Shown: in pieces, positions 26,532-35,827 of the stretch | How the letters are laid out: every line of letters begins with the position of its first letter | How positions within the stretch are numbered: position 1 is the stretch's first letter | NCBI GenBank assembly: GCA_900314525.1 | Contig: OMVN01000006.1 | Span: 1 to 64,000, forward strand | Direction of reading: 5' to 3' | DNA: 64,000 nucleotides | Origin: an uncultured Eubacteriales bacterium | Lineage (GTDB): Bacteria; Bacillota; Clostridia; Lachnospirales; Lachnospiraceae | Notes under the pieces: model-generated | Seen by the model: the letters and a program-made list of their open reading frames with translations, nothing else | Database searches by the model: none | What the model was told of the DNA's origin: nothing | Program-made: the position numbers and the translations under genes

Positions 26532-28367
26532 TTAACTGGCCTCTGACTCAAACTGTGAATTATAGAGTTCTGCATAGAAACCATTTTTATTTAACAAACT
26601 TTCATGATTTCCCTGCTCAATAATATCTCCATCTTTCATAACAAGAATAACATCTGCGTCCTTTATTGTTGATAATCTGTGAGCGATAACAAAACTTGTT
26701 CTGCCCTTCATCAGATTATCCATTGCTTTCTGAATTCTTATTTCAGTACGAGTATCTACCGAACTTGTGGCTTCGTCAAGAATGAGAATTTTTCTGTCTG
26801 CAAGTATTGCTCTTGCAATTGTAAGAAGCTGTTTCTGTCCCTGAGATACATTACTTGCATCTTCATTAATTTCCATGTTATATCCATCTGGAAGTGTCTT
26901 TATAAAATGATGGGCATGTGCTGCTTTCGCTGCCTCAATTACCTCTTCATCAGTAGCATCAATTCTTCCGTATCTGATATTTTCCATAATAGTACCTTTA
27001 AACAACCATGTGTCCTGTAATACCATTCCAAAGTTTTCTCTGAGATTATATCTGTTGAATTCCCTTAAATCATGACCATCAACCAAAATAGCACCTTGAT
27101 TTACATCATAAAATCTCATGAGAAGTTTTATCATTGTTGTCTTACCTGCACCAGTTGGTCCTACTATAGCAACTGTCTGACCAGGTTCCACCTTGCAGTT
27201 AAAATCATTTATTATTATTTTGTCCTCTGAATATCCAAAATGTACATGTTCAAAATCAACATTTCCCTTTATCTCTTCATGACTGATTTCTTTACCATTT
27301 GTAACGTCTTCTTCTTTTTCTTCAAGCACTTCAAATACTCGTTCTGCTGCTGCAACCATTGACTGGAACATATTTGAAATCTGAGCGAGCTGTGAAATAG
27401 GCTGTGTAAACTGTCTTACGTACTGGATAAATGACTGAATATCACCAATCTGTATCTGATTATTTATTACAAGGAATCCTCCAAGTACAGCTACTGCCAC
27501 ATATCCAAGGTTTCCAACGAACATCATCATTGGCATCATCATTCCTGATAAAAACTGAGATTTCCATGCAGATTTGTATAATTTTTCATTTGTCTCATCA
27601 AATGTCTCAGATATTATCTTTTCTTTGTTATATGCCTTGACAATGTTGTGTCCAGAATATACTTCTTCAATCTGTCCGTTAATTTCACCCAGATATTTTT
27701 GCTGTGCCACGAAATGTTTCTGAGAGAATTTTACGATTGAACCAACAAGCACTCCTGAAATCGGTAATATTACAATTGCTATCAATGTCATCAAAGGACT
27801 GATTGTGAGCATCATTATAAGTACACCTATAAGTGTAGTAACAGAAGTAATAAACTGAGTAATACACTGGTTAAGACTCATCTGCAATGTATCAATATCA
27901 TTTGTAACTCTTGATAATGTCTCGCCTACTGTTCTTGACTCATAGTATTTAATCGGAAGTCTGTTTAATTTTTCTGAGACATCCTTTCTGAGACCATAAC
28001 ACATTTTCTGAGACACACCAGTCATCATCCAACCCTGTATAAATTGCAATGTTGCACTTAATACGTAAAGTCCTAGAAGTATTATAAGTATTTGGCCTAT
28101 TTTATCAAAATCTATACCACCTTTACCTGTAATCATTCTCATTAGGCCTTTTGCCAGTTCTGTTGTTGCCTTTCCCAATATTTTAGGACCTGCAATATTA
28201 AACACTGTACTACCGATTGCAAAAATAAGCACAGCTATAACCTGAATTTTAAATGCCCCTATTTTCTTGATAAGCTTCTTAAATGTTCCCTTGAAATCTT
28301 TTGCCTTCTCTGCAGGTGCCATTCTTCCGCCATGTCCATGTCCTGCCGGTCTTTTATTTTCACTCAT
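26532..28367 (-). CDS. ABC multidrug-type exporter half, consensus ATPase
   Basis: A 611-aa half-transporter. The N-terminal cytoplasmic stretch is His/Gly-rich (GHGHGGR), followed by six helices (about 38-330) and an ATPase domain. That domain has Walker A GPTGAGKT, signature VSQGQKQ, Walker B ILILDEATSSVD and H-loop AHRLS, so it has the catalytic Glu. It overlaps the preceding half by one base (TAATG). With it, it forms a heterodimer under a MarR regulator. Efflux of a toxic compound is the family expectation; the substrate is unknown. Confidence 0.93.
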   Translation of the reverse strand: MSENKRPAGHGHGGRMAPAEKAKDFKGTFKKLIKKIGAFKIQVIAVLIFAIGSTVFNIAGPKILGKATTELAKGLMRMITGKGGIDFDKIGQILIILLGLYVLSATLQFIQGWMMTGVSQKMCYGLRKDVSEKLNRLPIKYYESRTVGETLSRVTNDIDTLQMSLNQCITQFITSVTTLIGVLIMMLTISPLMTLIAIVILPISGVLVGSIVKFSQKHFVAQQKYLGEINGQIEEVYSGHNIVKAYNKEKIISETFDETNEKLYKSAWKSQFLSGMMMPMMMFVGNLGYVAVAVLGGFLVINNQIQIGDIQSFIQYVRQFTQPISQLAQISNMFQSMVAAAERVFEVLEEKEEDVTNGKEISHEEIKGNVDFEHVHFGYSEDKIIINDFNCKVEPGQTVAIVGPTGAGKTTMIKLLMRFYDVNQGAILVDGHDLREFNRYNLRENFGMVLQDTWLFKGTIMENIRYGRIDATDEEVIEAAKAAHAHHFIKTLPDGYNMEINEDASNVSQGQKQLLTIARAILADRKILILDEATSSVDTRTEIRIQKAMDNLMKGRTSFVIAHRLSTIKDADVILVMKDGDIIEQGNHESLLNKNGFYAELYNSQFESEAS

Positions 28368-30526
28368 TATTTAACACCTCCAAGCTCACTTGCCGATAAC
28401 TGGGATTTAGCAATTTCTTTGTATGCTTCACATGAATTTAAAAGTTCCTCATGTGTTCCCATTCCTGCAATTTTTCCTTCATCTAAAACAATAATATTAT
28501 CTGCATGAAGAATTGTGCTAATTCTCTGCGCAACAATTATTATTGTAGAATTTCCAAGTTTGTCATTCAAAGCCTTTCTTAATGTCTTATCTGTTTTATA
28601 ATCTAGCGCTGAAAAACTGTCATCAAATAAGAATACCTGTGGTCTCTTGGCTATTGCCCTCGCAATTGAGAGTCTCTGCTTCTGTCCTCCAGATACATTT
28701 GTACCACCCTGTGCTATTGGAGCTTTAAACTCCTCTGATTTGCTCATAATAAATTCATTTGACTGGGAAATATCTGCTGCCATATACATGTCATCATCTG
28801 TAATATTATCTCCCCCGAACTTTATATTTGATTCTATGTCACCTGAGAATAATACTGCTTTCTGTGGAACAAATCCTAACATCTCTCTGAGTTTATTCTG
28901 AGATATACTTCTTACATCTCTGCCATCAACTGTAATTTTTCCCTTTGTAACATCATAGAATCTTGTAATCAGATGCATTATAGTTGATTTTCCTGAACCC
29001 GTACTACCTATTATTGCAGTAGTTGTTCCTGGCTTTGCCGTAAATGAAATATCTGATATTGCATCGTCACTTGCACCTGGATATGCAAAACATACATTAT
29101 TAAACTCTACAACACCTTCCACATTGCTGTAATTTTTGTCATTTTCTTCTGCATCATCAGGATCCATAATTGATGATGCTGTGTCTAACACTTCATTAAT
29201 TCGTTTTGATGAAACACTAGCTCTTGGAAGCATAATAGAAAGTACTGTAAGCATCAGGAATGCCATGATAATCTGCATTGTGTATGTAATAAATGCCATC
29301 ATATCACCAATCTGCATTTTACCTTTATCAATATTCTTTGCACCAAACCAAACAATAAGAACACTTACTCCATTCATTACAAGCATCATTATTGGCATCA
29401 TAAATGTCATAACTCTGTTTGTGAATAACTGTGTGCCAGTAAGATCTTTGTTAGCAGCTTCAAATCTCTTTTCTTCTTCTTTTTCTCTTCCAAAAGCTCT
29501 AATAACCAATACACCGGTTAATATTTCTCTGGAAATAAGATTTAATTTATCAATTAGGGACTGCATAATTTTGAACTTAGGCATTGCAATTCCCACTAAC
29601 ATCATTACAAGACTTATTAAAACTACAACTGCAAGTACAATTATCCAGTTTAGACCTGTATTTGTCTTTAACACCTTTGTTATTCCACCAATTGCAAGAA
29701 TAGGTGCATATAATACTATTCTTAAAAACAATACTGTAACCATCTGTATCTGCTGAATATCATTTGTACTTCTTGTTATTAGAGAAGATGTCTGGAATCT
29801 GTCTATCTCAGCACTTGAGAATGAAATAACTCTCTTAAATACCTGATTTCTTAAATCCCTTCCAATCTGTGCAGCAACTATAGAAGCAAGCAAACCAACC
29901 ATTATTGCAGCTGCCATAGAAAGTACCGCAAATGCTATCATTAATAAGCCTTCATGTATTAAATAACTCTTCTGGATACTGTCTGTATTAACTCCTAATT
30001 CCTTATATTGACTTTTTACAAATGCTATACCCTGACTCTTAGCTATACTATCGCCATACTCAGATATTTTCTTCTTTGATGTTTCTACAATTTTTAGTAT
30101 ATCCTTTTTTGATAACATACCAGAATTAACAGCCTGCTTAAGCTGGTCAAGTTTACTTACATCTTCACCTTTCGCAGTCATTCCTGCCTGCATTACAATA
30201 ATAGCTGGATACTCAAGTATTTTTTCCACTGCTTTCATTGTACCTGCATCATCTGATTTAAGTTTGTAAACCTTTCCATCTTTTTTATAGTAAGTGTCTA
30301 ACTTTTGTGTATCGTCATCATTTAGAAAAATTTTAATATTTTCGTATGTTTCACTACTCATTTTTATTGGTGCAACATACTCTATTCCACTGTTTGTAAT
30401 ACCAGTATCAACAATATCTGCTGTGTACGATGGAAGTGCTAAGTCACTGTATGCCTGCAACACTAACAACATTATTATCAAAAATATTATCCCTATATGG
30501 TTTTTCCAATATTTTACAATTCCCAT
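28367..30526 (-). CDS. ABC exporter half with a large extracytoplasmic insert
   Basis: A 719-aa half-transporter, about 140 residues longer than usual. The extra sequence lies between the first and second helices (about residues 32-190): a hydrophilic, Lys/Asp-rich, largely helical domain that would face outside. The ATPase has Walker A GSTGSGKS and signature VSGGQKQ. Its Walker B is VFLFDDSFSALD with Asp in place of the catalytic Glu, and Gln replaces the H-loop His (AQRIS). It is therefore the degenerate partner of the next gene. The gene starts one base after marR ends. Confidence 0.92.
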   Translation of the reverse strand: MGIVKYWKNHIGIIFLIIMLLVLQAYSDLALPSYTADIVDTGITNSGIEYVAPIKMSSETYENIKIFLNDDDTQKLDTYYKKDGKVYKLKSDDAGTMKAVEKILEYPAIIVMQAGMTAKGEDVSKLDQLKQAVNSGMLSKKDILKIVETSKKKISEYGDSIAKSQGIAFVKSQYKELGVNTDSIQKSYLIHEGLLMIAFAVLSMAAAIMVGLLASIVAAQIGRDLRNQVFKRVISFSSAEIDRFQTSSLITRSTNDIQQIQMVTVLFLRIVLYAPILAIGGITKVLKTNTGLNWIIVLAVVVLISLVMMLVGIAMPKFKIMQSLIDKLNLISREILTGVLVIRAFGREKEEEKRFEAANKDLTGTQLFTNRVMTFMMPIMMLVMNGVSVLIVWFGAKNIDKGKMQIGDMMAFITYTMQIIMAFLMLTVLSIMLPRASVSSKRINEVLDTASSIMDPDDAEENDKNYSNVEGVVEFNNVCFAYPGASDDAISDISFTAKPGTTTAIIGSTGSGKSTIMHLITRFYDVTKGKITVDGRDVRSISQNKLREMLGFVPQKAVLFSGDIESNIKFGGDNITDDDMYMAADISQSNEFIMSKSEEFKAPIAQGGTNVSGGQKQRLSIARAIAKRPQVFLFDDSFSALDYKTDKTLRKALNDKLGNSTIIIVAQRISTILHADNIIVLDEGKIAGMGTHEELLNSCEAYKEIAKSQLSASELGGVK

Positions 30527-30527
30527 A

Positions 30528-31001
30528 TCATGCTCCTTTCATTATTCCTGTTAATTTTCTTATTAACACTACCAGCTGTTCCATATCTTCTTCACCCATC
30601 TTTTCCTTGACAGTATTCATATATTGTTTACTCTCTGCATCTGCAGTATTTCTTGCATCAATACCCTTATCAGTAATATATATATATATATTTCTCCTGT
30701 CCTTGTTTCCTGTGACTCTTGTTATATAATTGTTTTCCTCTAAACTATTTATAAGCCTGGAAATCTGCGGCATAGATAAATGAAAAATATTAGCAATATC
30801 TGATGGCATAATATTTATTTTGTCCTGGTTGCTGTTCTTATTTGTATACAGCAATTCAAGTGTGACAAACTCTCTTATTGTAAGTCCCGCAAATTTTTTC
30901 TTTATATTAACCTGTTTAAGACTTATTAAAGCATTTATTACCGCCTGGTCATTGCAGTGTCTCTCACTTATATATTCAAACAATTCTTTTACATTTTCCA
31001 A
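30528..31001 (-). CDS. MarR-family transcriptional regulator
   Basis: A 157-aa winged-helix repressor. It has an N-terminal dimerisation helix, the DNA-recognition region (IMPSDIANIFHLSMPQISRLI), the wing (ITRVTGNKDRRNIYIYITDKG) and a C-terminal dimer helix. The start codon is TTG at 31001, supported by AAAGGAAG upstream; no in-frame ATG lies nearby. It heads the marR-ABC-ABC operon, with one base between genes, and probably represses it in response to a transported compound. Confidence 0.9.
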   Translation of the reverse strand: MENVKELFEYISERHCNDQAVINALISLKQVNIKKKFAGLTIREFVTLELLYTNKNSNQDKINIMPSDIANIFHLSMPQISRLINSLEENNYITRVTGNKDRRNIYIYITDKGIDARNTADAESKQYMNTVKEKMGEEDMEQLVVLIRKLTGIMKGA

Positions 31002-31036
31002 ATTTTCACTTCCTTTTCTATATTTAGTGTTTGCAT

Positions 31037-31083
31037 AAAAAAGCAGGTGTCAATACTTAACAATGTCAAATATTAACACCCGC
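31037..31083 (-). terminator. Terminator of the glyA-aroC unit
   Basis: A 13-bp stem with two wobble pairs (31071-31083 with 31043-31055) is followed by six T on the minus strand. It separates aroC from marR. Confidence 0.8.
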
Positions 31084-31133
31084 AATTATATTATCTGCTT
31101 TAGTGTAAGTCAATAGAATTTATGAATTCTTTA

Positions 31134-32237
31134 TTATTTACCTAATACTTTCTTTATTTTGTCTACTGAAGAGCTCATACTCAGCAATATCATATCAAGT
31201 ACAGTAATTGCTGTCATTGCTTCAACAACAACAACGGCTCTTGGTACTATTACTGGATCATGTCTTCCCTTTATATTAATGGAAATATTCTCACCATTTT
31301 TATTGACAGTCTGCTGCTCTTTAAAAATAGATGGGGTAGGTTTAAAATGTGCTCTGATTACTATATCGGAACCATCGCTTATTCCACCTAATGTACCTCC
31401 GGAATTATTTGTTTTCTTGTATATATGTCCATTTTCATCACATGCAAACGAATCATTATTACTTGATCCAGCGCTCTTAGATGCTTCTGTTCCATTACCT
31501 ATCTCAAAGGCTTTTACTGCACCAATAGATACAATTGCCTTTGCAAGATTTGCGTCAAGTTTATCAAAAACAGGCTCACCTGCACCAGTTATCATATTCT
31601 TTACTGTGCACTCAACAACTCCGCCTATACTGTCTAAATCGTTTCTCATATCATCAATAAGTTTTTCTGCTTTGACAGCCGCATCCTTATCAGGCATATA
31701 TATCATATTGTTAAAAATTTCATCTCTGTCAAAGTTGTCCATAGAGATTGACACATCTCCAATTGACTTTGTGTAAGCAAAAACCTCTATTCCAAGTTCA
31801 GATAGAACCTTTGCGGCAATTGCACCTGCAGCGACTCTTCCAATAGTTTCTCTGCCAGATGAACGACCACCACCTCTATAATCCCTGAATCCGTACTTTT
31901 CATCAAATGTGTAATCAGCATGTCCAGGTCTGTAATATGAGGCTATTTCTGAATAATCAGATGATCTCTGAGTATTATTTTCAACGACTAACGAAATAGG
32001 AGTTCCAGTTGTTCTGCCCTCAAACACACCAGATAAAATTCTGACCTTGTCATCTTCTATTCTAGGTGTTGAAAATCTAGACTGTCCAGGCTTTCTTCTG
32101 TTTAAATAAATCTGGATATCCTCATCAGTTAGAGAAACTCCAGCTGGGCACCCGTCAACTACTACACCAATACCTGCTCCATGAGATTCTCCCCATGTTG
32201 TTATTCTGAAAATTGTGCCAAAACTAGATCCTGCCAT
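31134..32237 (-). CDS. aroC: Chorismate synthase
   Basis: Converts EPSP to chorismate using reduced FMN, the last shikimate step. It is 367 aa with the three family signatures: GESHGAGIGVVVDGCPAG near the N-terminus, RGGGRSSGRETIGRVAAGA in the middle, and the C-terminal FKPTPSI and GRHDPVIVPRAVVVVEAM. It follows glyA by 3 bp and ends at the 31037-31083 terminator. Confidence 0.97.
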   Translation of the reverse strand: MAGSSFGTIFRITTWGESHGAGIGVVVDGCPAGVSLTDEDIQIYLNRRKPGQSRFSTPRIEDDKVRILSGVFEGRTTGTPISLVVENNTQRSSDYSEIASYYRPGHADYTFDEKYGFRDYRGGGRSSGRETIGRVAAGAIAAKVLSELGIEVFAYTKSIGDVSISMDNFDRDEIFNNMIYMPDKDAAVKAEKLIDDMRNDLDSIGGVVECTVKNMITGAGEPVFDKLDANLAKAIVSIGAVKAFEIGNGTEASKSAGSSNNDSFACDENGHIYKKTNNSGGTLGGISDGSDIVIRAHFKPTPSIFKEQQTVNKNGENISINIKGRHDPVIVPRAVVVVEAMTAITVLDMILLSMSSSVDKIKKVLGK

Positions 32238-32240
32238 GTA

Positions 32241-33491
32241 TTAGTCCTCGTATAATGGATATTTATCAGTAAGTGTCTTAACGAGTTTCATTGCCTCGTC
32301 TTTATTTGCTTCGTTATCCTTTACAAGTAAAGAAATTGCCTCTGCAATAACATCCATGTCCTCTGCAACCATACCTCTTGATGTAATTGCTGGAGTACCG
32401 ATACGAATACCACTTGTTACAAATGGTTTCTGAGGATCATTTGGTATTGCATTCTTATTACATGTAATATTAGCTGCATCTAATAATTTCTCACACTCTT
32501 TACCTGTTACGTTCATATTTCTTAAATCAACAAGCATTAAGTGATTATCTGTACCGTTAGAAATGAGATTAAAACCTCTGTTCATAAGACCATCTGCAAG
32601 TGCTTTTGCATTATCCTTTACATTCTGTGCATATACTTTAAAGCTATCATCTAATGCTTCTTTTAAACAAACTGCTTTACCAGCTATTACGTGCATTAAA
32701 GGTCCACCCTGAATTCCTGGGAACACAGCTTTGTTAAAGTTGAATTTATCAGCTGCTTCCTGATTACAGAGAATCATACCACCTCTTGGTCCTCTCAGTG
32801 TCTTGTGAGTTGTTGTTGTTACAACATCTGCATATGGAATTGGGCTCATATGAAGTCCTGCAGCTACAAGACCAGCGATATGTGCCATATCAACCATTAA
32901 GTATGCACCAACTTCATCTGCTATCTTTCTGAATTTGCTAAAATCAATTTCTCTTGGATATGCGCTTGCTCCACATACAATAAGCTTTGGTTTTGATTCT
33001 TTTGCTATTTTAAGTACTTCATCATAATCTATAAATCCATCATCATCTGTTCCATAGGATACAATGTTGAAATACTTTCCTGAAATATTAACAGGACTTC
33101 CATGTGTAAGATGTCCGCCATGTGCAAGACTCATACCCATTACTGTATCTCCTGGCTCTACCATAGCAAAGAATGCTGCGAGGTTTGCCTGTGCACCTGA
33201 ATGTGGCTGAACATTTACATAGTCACATCCAAATAATTTCTTTGCTCTCTCTATTGCAAGAGTTTCAACGATGTCTACATACTCGCATCCTCCGTAATAT
33301 CTCTTGCCAGGATATCCCTCTGCATATTTATTTGTAAGATGGCTTCCCATTGCTGCCATAACAGCCTTACTTACAAGGTTCTCTGAGGCAATAAGTTCAA
33401 TGTGAGTTCTCTGTCTCTCTAACTCCTGCTCCATTGCCTGTGCTACTTCGGGATCACTTAATTTTACTTCATCAAAAGAAAACATATCCAT
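32241..33491 (-). CDS. glyA: Serine hydroxymethyltransferase
   Basis: A PLP enzyme interconverting serine and glycine while loading one-carbon units on tetrahydrofolate. It is 416 aa with [11 protein letters not shown], the GGCEYVD loop, HVSHIAGL-like [12 protein letters not shown], and the PLP lysine in [14 protein letters not shown]. It heads a two-gene unit with aroC. One-carbon units and glycine also feed the purine operon in this window, but the two are not linked transcriptionally. Confidence 0.97.
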   Translation of the reverse strand: MDMFSFDEVKLSDPEVAQAMEQELERQRTHIELIASENLVSKAVMAAMGSHLTNKYAEGYPGKRYYGGCEYVDIVETLAIERAKKLFGCDYVNVQPHSGAQANLAAFFAMVEPGDTVMGMSLAHGGHLTHGSPVNISGKYFNIVSYGTDDDGFIDYDEVLKIAKESKPKLIVCGASAYPREIDFSKFRKIADEVGAYLMVDMAHIAGLVAAGLHMSPIPYADVVTTTTHKTLRGPRGGMILCNQEAADKFNFNKAVFPGIQGGPLMHVIAGKAVCLKEALDDSFKVYAQNVKDNAKALADGLMNRGFNLISNGTDNHLMLVDLRNMNVTGKECEKLLDAANITCNKNAIPNDPQKPFVTSGIRIGTPAITSRGMVAEDMDVIAEAISLLVKDNEANKDEAMKLVKTLTDKYPLYED

Positions 33492-33528
33492 ACCTCCGTT
33501 TTATCGTTTTTAAAAAAATATTGCTCTT

Positions 33529-33557
33529 AGTATATCATAAATAAGTTCTTATATCAA
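33529..33557 (-). promoter_or_regulatory. Promoter of glyA-aroC
   Basis: Minus strand: TTGATA (33552-33557), 17-nt spacer, TATACT (33529-33534), then a CGGAGG ribosome binding site. No glycine riboswitch is present in the short leader. Confidence 0.75.
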
Positions 33558-33571
33558 TGAAAGTGACTAAA

Positions 33572-34465
33572 TTACCATGCTATTACTTCACATCCATCCT
33601 CTGTCACAAGAACCTGTATTTCCCACTGAGCTGATGGAAGCCCGTCTTTTGTTCTTACAATCCATCCATTACTCTCATCTACATAGTAATCACATTTACC
33701 CATGTTAACCATTGGTTCAATAGTAAACATGAGACCAGGAACTAAAAGCATATCTGTGCCCCTCTTTGTTACATAACTTACAAATGGATCCTCATGAAAT
33801 TCAAGACCAACGCCATGTCCTCCAATATCCTCTACAACAGAATAACCATTTTCTTTAATATAATCATTAACTGCCTGGCCCATATCTCCTAAATATCCCC
33901 AAGGTTTAACTTCTTTTAGTCCTAATTCCACAGCTTTCTTTGTGACTTCCACAAGTTTTTTATTTTCTTCACTAACATTTCCTATACAGAACATTCTTGA
34001 GGAATCTGAAAAATACCCATCAAGAATTGTAGAACAGTCAACATTGATTATATCCCCATCCTTAAGTATTTCATCAGGACTTGGTATTCCGTGACAAACT
34101 ACATCATTTATTGAAGTACAAACGCTCTTAGGAAATCCCTCATAATCAAGTGGTGCTGGTATTCCACCAAGTTCTACGGTTTTTGTATGCACTAACATGT
34201 TTATTTCTTCTGTAGACATTCCTGCAGAAATATTTTCTGCTACATAGTCAAGAACAGCAACATTTATTTTTGCGCTTGCTTTAATTTTTTCAATTTCAGC
34301 TGGCTTCTTTAATAGCTTTTTGCTTGGAACTATTGCTCCTTTTCTTCTGAATTCCATCATTTTCTGATCTATAGGCTGATGACAGAATTTATATTTCTTT
34401 CCACTTCCACATGGGCAAGGGTCATTTCTTCCTATTACTTTTACATTATTATTTAATATCATCAC
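33572..34465 (-). CDS. map: Methionine aminopeptidase with N-terminal SEC-C zinc motif
   Basis: Removes the initiator methionine from nascent proteins. It is 297 aa. An N-terminal SEC-C motif (about 13-30: RNDPCPCGSGKKYKFCH) is fused to the type I catalytic domain. The latter has the metal-binding Asp/His/Glu set in NVDCSTILDGYFSDSSRMF, GHGVGLEFHEDPFV and TIEPMVNMG. SEC-C fused MetAPs are common in Clostridia and may help ribosome association. Confidence 0.95.
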   Translation of the reverse strand: MMILNNNVKVIGRNDPCPCGSGKKYKFCHQPIDQKMMEFRRKGAIVPSKKLLKKPAEIEKIKASAKINVAVLDYVAENISAGMSTEEINMLVHTKTVELGGIPAPLDYEGFPKSVCTSINDVVCHGIPSPDEILKDGDIINVDCSTILDGYFSDSSRMFCIGNVSEENKKLVEVTKKAVELGLKEVKPWGYLGDMGQAVNDYIKENGYSVVEDIGGHGVGLEFHEDPFVSYVTKRGTDMLLVPGLMFTIEPMVNMGKCDYYVDESNGWIVRTKDGLPSAQWEIQVLVTEDGCEVIAW

Positions 34466-34510
34466 ATACCTCCGTATTACTTTTCACTGTAATAAATATA
34501 CTACCGACAT

Positions 34511-34550
34511 AAAAAAAATGCAATAAAAGTGATAATACCTTTATTGCATT
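34511..34550 (-). terminator. Terminator of the P-loop kinase gene
   Basis: AATGCAATAAA (34517-34527) pairs with TTTATTGCATT (34540-34550) and is followed on the minus strand by eight T. Confidence 0.8.
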
Positions 34551-34555
34551 ATTCC

Positions 34556-35143
34556 CTAATTATTCTCTATTTTTTCCTTAATATCTTTGAGACTTTCTTC
34601 AAACTCTTCATCAGATGAATTATTGAAAATATAAAGTGTTCCAGGCTCTTCTGGGTCTTCAAGATTAGTCGGAATATTGAAATTTACATTCTTTATGTAA
34701 TCATACCAATGAGTAAGCTTCCATGTATCTCTGTCAGATGCCCTGTCTATCATTCTCTGATGACAAACTTCTGGATCTGTCTTAACCCAAATTACAACTA
34801 ATTTTGCGCCTTTTTCCTTTAATTCTGCCTTAAGTCCAGCAATATATTCATCATCTCTGATTTCTGAAGTAAATGGTGCATTAATAAGTACCGTATCCTC
34901 ATATGTAAGTGCTTCCATAGCAACCGCCATAATTGCATCATATTCAAAATCTCTTATCTCTGCATTAAAGAAATCGCTACTTCTGTTGTATGGCTGATTT
35001 GCAACCTTAAAAATCTGTTTGCTAAGTACAATTAATGTATCCTTATCAAGATATACAACATGATCAAGAGCCTCTGCTAATTTTTTTGATATATGTGTTT
35101 TTCCACATGCAGGTGGACTTGTAACTAAAATCAATTTCTTCAC
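34556..35143 (-). CDS. P-loop NTPase, small-molecule kinase-like
   Basis: A 195-aa AAA_33/zeta-toxin-like P-loop protein with Walker A SPPACGKTH near residue 8, DKDTL shortly after (a possible acceptor or metal Asp), and an Arg-rich lid (CHQRMIDRASDRDTWK). Such proteins phosphorylate small molecules or nucleosides. It has no antitoxin partner nearby, so a toxin role is not supported. Translation starts at GTG (35143) behind GGAGG. It is a monocistronic unit between the tRNA-Gly terminator and its own. Confidence 0.75.
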   Translation of the reverse strand: MKKLILVTSPPACGKTHISKKLAEALDHVVYLDKDTLIVLSKQIFKVANQPYNRSSDFFNAEIRDFEYDAIMAVAMEALTYEDTVLINAPFTSEIRDDEYIAGLKAELKEKGAKLVVIWVKTDPEVCHQRMIDRASDRDTWKLTHWYDYIKNVNFNIPTNLEDPEEPGTLYIFNNSSDEEFEESLKDIKEKIENN

Positions 35144-35186
35144 TTATTAAACTTCCTCCGAATTCACTAACTTTCCTTTACTTAAC

Positions 35187-35215
35187 AAAAGAGGAAAACA
35201 TACAATGTTTTCCTC
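35187..35215 (-). terminator. Terminator of tRNA-Gly
   Basis: GAGGAAAACAT (35191-35201) and ATGTTTTCCTC (35205-35215) form an 11-bp stem with a 3-nt loop. On the minus strand TTTT follows at once. Confidence 0.85.
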
Positions 35216-35221
35216 TCGCAG

Positions 35222-35294
35222 AGCGCGAGACGGGACTCGAACCCGCGACCCCGACCTTGGCAAGGTCGTGCTCCACCAACTGAGCCACTCGCGC
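35222..35294 (-). tRNA. tRNA-Gly (anticodon GCC)
   Basis: The cloverleaf is complete. Acceptor GCGCGAG pairs with CTCGCGC, the D arm contains GCTCAGTTGG, and the anticodon stem CGACC/GGTCG encloses TTGCCAA. The T arm is GCGGG-TTCGAGT-CCCGT. The anticodon loop reads GCC, so glycine. CCA is not encoded. Own promoter and terminator flank it. Confidence 0.97.
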
Positions 35295-35324
35295 ATAACT
35301 TGTCTTTTTCTCAAAGACAAATGT

Positions 35325-35353
35325 ATTTTACATTATAATAAATAATTTGTCAA
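35325..35353 (-). promoter_or_regulatory. Promoter of tRNA-Gly
   Basis: Minus strand: TTGACA (35348-35353), 17-nt spacer, TAAAAT (35325-35330). The leader then forms an 8-bp hairpin, TTGTCTTT/AAAGACAA (35300-35320), just before the mature 5' end, perhaps a processing signal. Confidence 0.75.
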
Positions 35354-35430
35354 CAGAATTTTTATATTAATTTGCATAACGATTAATATTTTAAACAATA
35401 TAAGTAATAAATCAAGTGTTCTGTTAATTA

Positions 35431-35762
35431 TTATTTTAATCTTACATAAATTGTAGATTTGCCGCTTCCTTCCCTGCGAAGTTCTCCTTCTGCTAGCTTT
35501 TCTACTCTTACTTCTGATACAAATACTTTCTTTCCATCTTCTGTACTAACTACTGTAAAATATAGAATGGATGGAACATTGTAGTTTCTATGTCTCTTCC
35601 ATCATCTGTTACTACATGTACTAATATATCTGTTTTTGATACTGATACATTCTTTACTTCCTGTAACTCATTTTCACCAGTTTCAGTATTATATGACCAG
35701 ACTTTGTCACCTGGTTTGATTTCGTCAATTCTTCTATCGCCATCTTCTGTAATTCGAACATC
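35431..35762 (-). pseudogene. Detached 3' remnant of the RHS protein's Hint domain
   Basis: Downstream of the premature stop of the RHS gene, the minus strand continues the Hint fold in frame: RITEDGDRRIDEIKPGDKVW, then the Hint-like ETTMFHPFY near 35567-35595, then a stop. A second frame resumes TVVSTEDGKKVFVSEVRVEK and ends at 35431. No start codon with a ribosome binding site precedes it. It is thus a decayed tail, cut from its parent at 35824 by a palindromic insertion and carrying at least one more frameshift. No toxin domain follows. Confidence 0.8.
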
Positions 35763-35827
35763 GCCCCATTAAAATATGCCTTCGGCATGGGGGCGATGCT
35801 ACATGTAAAGTTTTTTCAAAACTTTAC
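35759..35827. repeat. Double palindrome inserted in the Hint coding sequence
   Basis: Two back-to-back inverted repeats. CATCGCCCC/GGGGCGATG (35759-35767, 35790-35798) encloses ATGCC-TTC-GGCAT. GTAAAGTTTT/AAAACTTTAC (35805-35814, 35818-35827) has a 3-nt loop. The second contains the stop codon that ends the RHS ORF. The Hint reading continues on both sides, so this 70-80 nt block looks inserted. It is not flanked by a clear target duplication beyond GTT. Confidence 0.65.

Noticed and set aside
34556-35143. Zeta-type toxin of a toxin-antitoxin pair
   Set aside because: Only the P-loop resembles zeta; no small antitoxin gene is adjacent and the gene has its own terminator and tRNA neighbour.
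35187-35353. tRNA-Gly as an attachment site for an integrated element
   Set aside because: No integrase and no direct repeat of the tRNA 3' end were found in the RHS region.
35590-35772. A plus-strand ORF beyond the RHS gene
   Set aside because: It is antisense to the recognisable Hint remnant and has no start signal.
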